A stretch of 10,007 nucleotides of DNA, taken from assembly GCA_003557965.1 (NCBI GenBank), contig PWND01000087.1:1-10007 (forward strand). Reading direction: 5' to 3'. Source of the stretch: Bacteroidales bacterium (lineage in GTDB: Bacteria > Bacteroidota > Bacteroidia > Bacteroidales > UBA7960). Numbering within the stretch: the stretch's first letter is position 1; each line of letters begins with the position of its first letter. Shown here piece after piece: positions 6,544 to 10,007 of this stretch. The position numbers and the translations under genes were made by a program. The notes below the pieces were generated by a model, which ran no database searches, was not told the origin of the DNA, and worked only from the letters and a program-made list of their open reading frames with translations.

Positions 6544-7017
6544 ATGAAAACTTTTCTTTGCATTCTTTTAGTTTTAGGTTTTACATGCCTTCCAGAAATA
6601 TCATATTCCAATGATGCAGATGAACGTGCAATAATAGGTTATTGGGTTACTGTAGATGATGAAACCGGGGAATACCGTTCAAAAGTTAGAATATTCAGGG
6701 CAACTAACGGTAAGTATTATGGCCGCATAAAAGATATTTTGAATCCTGAGCCCGGCCGTGAAAATCCTGATTGTGATAATTGCACAGGCAGGTATTCACA
6801 TTATAAAACCACTGATGGTAAAGTGATAGGGATAACTTTTCTAAGAGCATTAGAATATAATCCTGCAACAAAACGATATGAAAACGGCACTATCTTTGAC
6901 CCTGAGAAAGGCAGGGAATACCGCTGTGAGGTTTGGCTTGATGAAAACACCCTGAACGTACGTGGCATTCACTGGACGGGTATTTCACGCACACAGTACT
7001 GGCAGCCTTTAGATTAG
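6544..7017 (+). CDS. Secreted DUF2147 family protein
   Basis: The 157-residue product has a signal peptide: MK, then a hydrophobic stretch (about 4-17) and a probable signal peptidase I site after SYS (20-22). C15 does not sit in a proper lipobox, so a lipoprotein is unlikely. The mature part follows the DUF2147 pattern: an early YWVTVDDETGEYRSKVRI segment, a GKYYGRI strand, a GTIFDPEKGREY motif near the middle and a C-terminal RGIHWTGISRTQYWQ. A CxxC pair (C77, C80) follows the NPD motif; it could form a disulfide or bind a metal, which is inference. The biochemical role of DUF2147 is not known to me. The protein is expected in the periplasm. The gene ends 10 bases from the end of the oppositely oriented histidine kinase. 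It is 99 bases downstream of the S4-domain gene and could be separate from that operon. Confidence 0.9.
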   Translation: MKTFLCILLVLGFTCLPEISYSNDADERAIIGYWVTVDDETGEYRSKVRIFRATNGKYYGRIKDILNPEPGRENPDCDNCTGRYSHYKTTDGKVIGITFLRALEYNPATKRYENGTIFDPEKGREYRCEVWLDENTLNVRGIHWTGISRTQYWQPLD

Positions 7018-7027
7018 CGAAAAATCA

Positions 7028-9769
7028 TCAACTTCCCGGACTTTTTTGAGCGAGAGTGCTTAGCTTTTGATACAACACAGTTGAACTTAGGGGTTTTGTA
7101 AGATAAGCATCCATTCCCTGCGATATGTAATACTCAGCATCGCCCTCCATAGCCTTTGCACTAAGTGCAATTATTGGCGGGAGCTCTTCCTTCGAGAAGT
7201 CTTTACGCAGCTTTTTCACTGCTGTTACCCCATCCATTACCGGCATTTGAATATCCATTAAGATAAAATCATACTTGCCCGGCGAAAACATTTCAATGGC
7301 TTCCTGCCCGTTTGAAGCCACTTCTATAGTGCATTTTGCCTCTTCAAGCATGAGAGAAACTACCATTTGGTTAGTTTTTTTATCTTCAACAAGCAAAACA
7401 GAAAAGCCAAGCTTTGGAACTTCCTGTGAAGTATCATAGACCTTAATATCTGCCTCTTCTTCCTTGCTTAATTTTCTGGCTCTAAACCTGAACCAGAAGC
7501 GGCTTCCTTTTTTCAGCTCACTCTCTACACCAATATTACCATTTAAGAGCTCTGCAAGCTTTTGCGAGATAGACAGCCCCAGCCCTGCTCCTTCAAAAGT
7601 CCTGGTATCAGAAGTATCAACCTGAGAAAACATATCAAAAAGTTTAAGCTGGTTTTCTTTGGAAATACCTATTCCTGAATCAATAACGTCAATGCCCACG
7701 TCAATTTCATTTTCATAAACATTAAGTAAAGAATATTTAATTTTCACATAACCTTTACTGGTAAATTTGACAGCATTGCTTACAAGGTTAGTGACAATTT
7801 GTTCAATTCGGTGCTCATCTGAATATACCATGTTGGGCAATCGATTATCCATTTCTAGAGAAAGCTCTAACCCTTTTTGCCTCGCTATGGCAGAGAACAA
7901 GTTGTGAATTTTTGCAGCACTTTCTTTTATATTGAAAACAACAGGCCTCAAATCCATTTTTCCAGCTTCAATCTTTGAAAGATCAAGAATATCATTAACG
8001 ATATTCAATAAGCTATCAGAAGATTGTTTGATTGTATTAAGGTATTTTTTTTGTTTATCATCAAGGTCAGTTTTCATCACTAATTCTGTCATTCCTAAAA
8101 TACCCGTCATTGGGGAGCGTATTTCATGACTCATATTAGCAAGAAACTGTTGTTTTATTTTCGTTACTTTCGTTTGAATTTCTATTTGCTTTTCCAGTGT
8201 GCTATGCTCGTACTCTTTAGTATAATCCCAACAAACTCCTACAATTCTGACAGTTTTGCCTTCTTCATTTTTAATATTAGATGCAATATATTTAATATAT
8301 TTTGGTTTGTCTTCGCTCTTCAGCCTGTAAATGCCTTCTGTATGCCCTGATTTACTCGTAACATTTTCAGAAAAGATTTTGTGTACTTTACTTTGATCTT
8401 CTTTGCAAATTGCGGATTTCCATTTATCCATCAGGTTTTTGCTGTCTTTTTTATCAATGTTGTGCAGATTATACATTTCCGGTTCCCACACAAGCTTCTC
8501 GCAAGATATATCATAATCCCATATTCCAATGCCTATTACAGATGTAGCCAGAACCAGTCTTTCTGAAAGTTGTTTAAGTTTTTTCTCTGTTCTTTTTCGT
8601 TCCGATATGTCTTGATATATACCAAATACAGCAATTTGATCTTCGCCAAAAAACACAGGTTTACCCAGTATTAAAACATCTATAAGTTCGCCATTCTTGT
8701 TTTTTCGAACTGACTCAAACTTAACATTTTGCCCGTATGCAACGGCTTTTGTAGCCTTTGCCCCTTCTGTTTTAAGCTTTTCGGGGACTATAAGGCTGTT
8801 TATTTGCTTTCCTTTTGCCTCATTTTGATCATATCCAAAAAGATTAACAAACTGCCTGTTTACCTGAATAACTTTGTCGTTGTTGTCTAAAATAGAAATT
8901 GCAACGGGAGCTTCATGAATTAAGGTTTCAAAGTAGGCTTCCTGGATTCTCAATTTCTTTTCTGTAAGCCTTTTTTCTGTAATATTGCGGGTTATACCAT
9001 GAATTGCAGTAACTTTTTCTTTTTCGAAAATAAATGATCCTTTAAGATCCCCCCAGCGCTTAGAGCCATCTTTATGTTTAAACTCCAGCTCCATATCAAG
9101 ATTAAAGTTCTCGATATTGTTGCTATATTTAGAAATTGCTTCTTTAACTTTTTGTCGTAAATATTCAATTTTTACTACAGAATGGCCTGAAAAAACCTTT
9201 TTAATGTCAGTACCAATAAGTTCTTCCGGTTCATAGCCAATAAATTTCTTTACTGAAGGGCTTACATATTTAAAAGTTGTCAGGCCTATATCAACCAACC
9301 AAACAACATCATTAATGCTTTCTGTTATCAGCCTGTACTTATATTCACTTTCAACCAGCTTTTGTTCCGCATATTTAATTTTTTGAATATTTTGCCATTC
9401 CTTCCAAACACGGGTAACAATAGAAGGAAGTTTAGCTATTGTGCTTTTTGATTTAACTACATAGTCCATAACACCCATCTTCAGGGCTTTAACAGCTAAT
9501 TCTTCATTACCCTGGCTGGTAAGAAGAATAACAGGAAGTTTTATTTCATCTTTATTGCCGGTTGAAAAAATTTCAAATCCTTTTCCATCAGGAAGCAGCC
9601 AGTCAGAAATGACTACATTTATTTCCAGCTCTTTTATTATTTTTTTTGCATCACTTACTTTCTCAACAAAAAACAACTTAAAATCGTCATCACACTCCTT
9701 GAATGCCCGGGTAACCAGCTCAGCATGGCCTGCATTATCTTCAACAAGTAAAACATTAACTTTATGCAT
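7028..9769 (-). CDS. Hybrid sensor histidine kinase: REC-PAS-PAS-PAS-HisKA-HATPase-REC
   Basis: The 913-residue product contains no membrane segment or signal peptide, so it is a soluble cytoplasmic signalling protein. Domains in order: an N-terminal receiver (about 3-120; E10/D11, phosphoacceptor D56, T84, K106); three PAS domains (about 140-265, 275-395, 400-520), the first two ending in GITRNITEKR and GIYQDISERKR; a dimerisation helix with phospho-accepting H548 in SHEIRSP; an ATPase domain with N661/N665, DSGIG (697-701) and GAGLGL (727-732); and a C-terminal receiver (about 794-910) with phosphoacceptor D839. All catalytic residues look present. The first ATG is at 9769; a TTG immediately before it is less likely. 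A second histidine kinase gene ends 38 bases upstream on the same strand. That, together with the N-terminal receiver, suggests the upstream kinase phosphorylates D56. The signal and output are unknown; no DNA-binding domain is present. Confidence 0.94.
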   Translation of the reverse strand: MHKVNVLLVEDNAGHAELVTRAFKECDDDFKLFFVEKVSDAKKIIKELEINVVISDWLLPDGKGFEIFSTGNKDEIKLPVILLTSQGNEELAVKALKMGVMDYVVKSKSTIAKLPSIVTRVWKEWQNIQKIKYAEQKLVESEYKYRLITESINDVVWLVDIGLTTFKYVSPSVKKFIGYEPEELIGTDIKKVFSGHSVVKIEYLRQKVKEAISKYSNNIENFNLDMELEFKHKDGSKRWGDLKGSFIFEKEKVTAIHGITRNITEKRLTEKKLRIQEAYFETLIHEAPVAISILDNNDKVIQVNRQFVNLFGYDQNEAKGKQINSLIVPEKLKTEGAKATKAVAYGQNVKFESVRKNKNGELIDVLILGKPVFFGEDQIAVFGIYQDISERKRTEKKLKQLSERLVLATSVIGIGIWDYDISCEKLVWEPEMYNLHNIDKKDSKNLMDKWKSAICKEDQSKVHKIFSENVTSKSGHTEGIYRLKSEDKPKYIKYIASNIKNEEGKTVRIVGVCWDYTKEYEHSTLEKQIEIQTKVTKIKQQFLANMSHEIRSPMTGILGMTELVMKTDLDDKQKKYLNTIKQSSDSLLNIVNDILDLSKIEAGKMDLRPVVFNIKESAAKIHNLFSAIARQKGLELSLEMDNRLPNMVYSDEHRIEQIVTNLVSNAVKFTSKGYVKIKYSLLNVYENEIDVGIDVIDSGIGISKENQLKLFDMFSQVDTSDTRTFEGAGLGLSISQKLAELLNGNIGVESELKKGSRFWFRFRARKLSKEEEADIKVYDTSQEVPKLGFSVLLVEDKKTNQMVVSLMLEEAKCTIEVASNGQEAIEMFSPGKYDFILMDIQMPVMDGVTAVKKLRKDFSKEELPPIIALSAKAMEGDAEYYISQGMDAYLTKPLSSTVLYQKLSTLAQKSPGS

Positions 9770-9807
9770 CAATTATTCTTTTATTTATTATTATTCGTTT
9801 TTATCTC

Positions 9808-10007
9808 TTATTTGTTACCTAAAGTGAACAAAAATTTTGTCCCTTTATTATATCCACCTGATTCACACCAAACTTTACCTTCATGCACTTCAACAATTCT
9901 TTTAACAATTGCCAGCCCAATACCGGTGCCCTCTGTATCAGGGTTTAGTTTGTTAAACAAACCAAAAATTTTGTCTTTGAGTTCTTTTTCAACACCTATC
10001 CCATTAT
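9808..10007 (-). CDS. Histidine kinase, C-terminal ATPase fragment; gene continues past the right edge
   Basis: The last 65 codons of a minus-strand gene end with TAA at 9810-9808. The product shows NGIGVEKELKDKIFGLF (end of the G1 box and the F box), GTGIGLAIVKRIVEVHEGKV (the G2 box and following helix) and a closing GTKFLFTLGNK. These are the C-terminal elements of a histidine kinase ATPase domain. No receiver domain follows, so this kinase is not hybrid at its C-terminus. The sensory part lies outside the window. The gene runs in the same direction as the receiver-first hybrid kinase, with 38 bases between them, so an operon and a phosphotransfer pairing are likely. The short LFNKLNPDTEGTGIGL form resembles kinases of the phytochrome or PAS-sensor type, but the fragment is too short to tell. 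Confidence 0.92.
   Translation of the reverse strand, partial: NGIGVEKELKDKIFGLFNKLNPDTEGTGIGLAIVKRIVEVHEGKVWCESGGYNKGTKFLFTLGNK

Noticed and set aside
7932..9827. Plus-strand open frames opposite the hybrid kinase
   Set aside because: They overlap well-supported kinase, PAS and receiver coding sequence, and their hydrophobic translations are what antisense reading of Lys/Glu-rich AT-rich genes produces.
1..10007. CRISPR array, mobile element, tRNA or rRNA gene, phage or defence system
   Set aside because: No regularly spaced repeats, transposase or integrase motifs, terminal inverted repeats, tRNA-like cloverleaf or rRNA sequence were seen. Nearly all of the window is accounted for by intact chromosomal genes.

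Overview
The window looks like chromosomal DNA from a member of the Bacteroidota. It is AT-rich, ribosome binding sites are mostly A-rich rather than strong Shine-Dalgarno sequences, and four intergenic regions carry the phylum's characteristic -7 promoter element (TAnnTTTG). The proteins, notably an Era starting MHKSGFV, a DUF177 protein, a DUF2147 protein and hybrid sensor kinases, also fit that phylum. A closer taxonomic placement is not possible from this sequence.

Layout. At the left edge (1-189, minus) is the N-terminal part of a DUF177/YceD-family protein, normally linked to ribosomal protein L32 and large-subunit rRNA; its gene runs out of the window. Next, on the same strand (265-3495), lies one very large gene. 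It encodes a cytoplasmic iron-sulfur flavoenzyme of 1076 residues in which five modules, usually on separate subunits of HcnABC, hydroxyproline or proline dehydrogenase-type enzymes, are fused end to end. A roughly 320-base divergent promoter region follows. On the plus strand are three genes for ribosome-assembly or ribosome-associated proteins: era (3814-4689), der (4743-6050) and an Hsp15-like S4 RNA-binding protein (6055-6444). A secreted DUF2147 protein (6544-7017) follows. It converges, with a 10-base gap, on a 913-residue hybrid histidine kinase (7028-9769, minus). Upstream of that kinase is the C-terminal ATPase end of a second histidine kinase (9808-10007, minus), probably in the same operon.

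How the parts fit. Era, Der, the Hsp15-like protein and the DUF177 protein all belong to ribosome biogenesis or rescue and flank the redox gene on both sides. The redox gene has no obvious pathway partner in the window, so its substrate is open; an imino or amino acid such as proline, hydroxyproline or glycine, or an opine, is the family-based guess. The two kinases at the right end probably form a phosphorelay, the hybrid kinase carrying receiver domains at both ends.

The most unusual object is the single-chain fusion dehydrogenase. No CRISPR array, tRNA, rRNA, insertion sequence or phage gene was seen.
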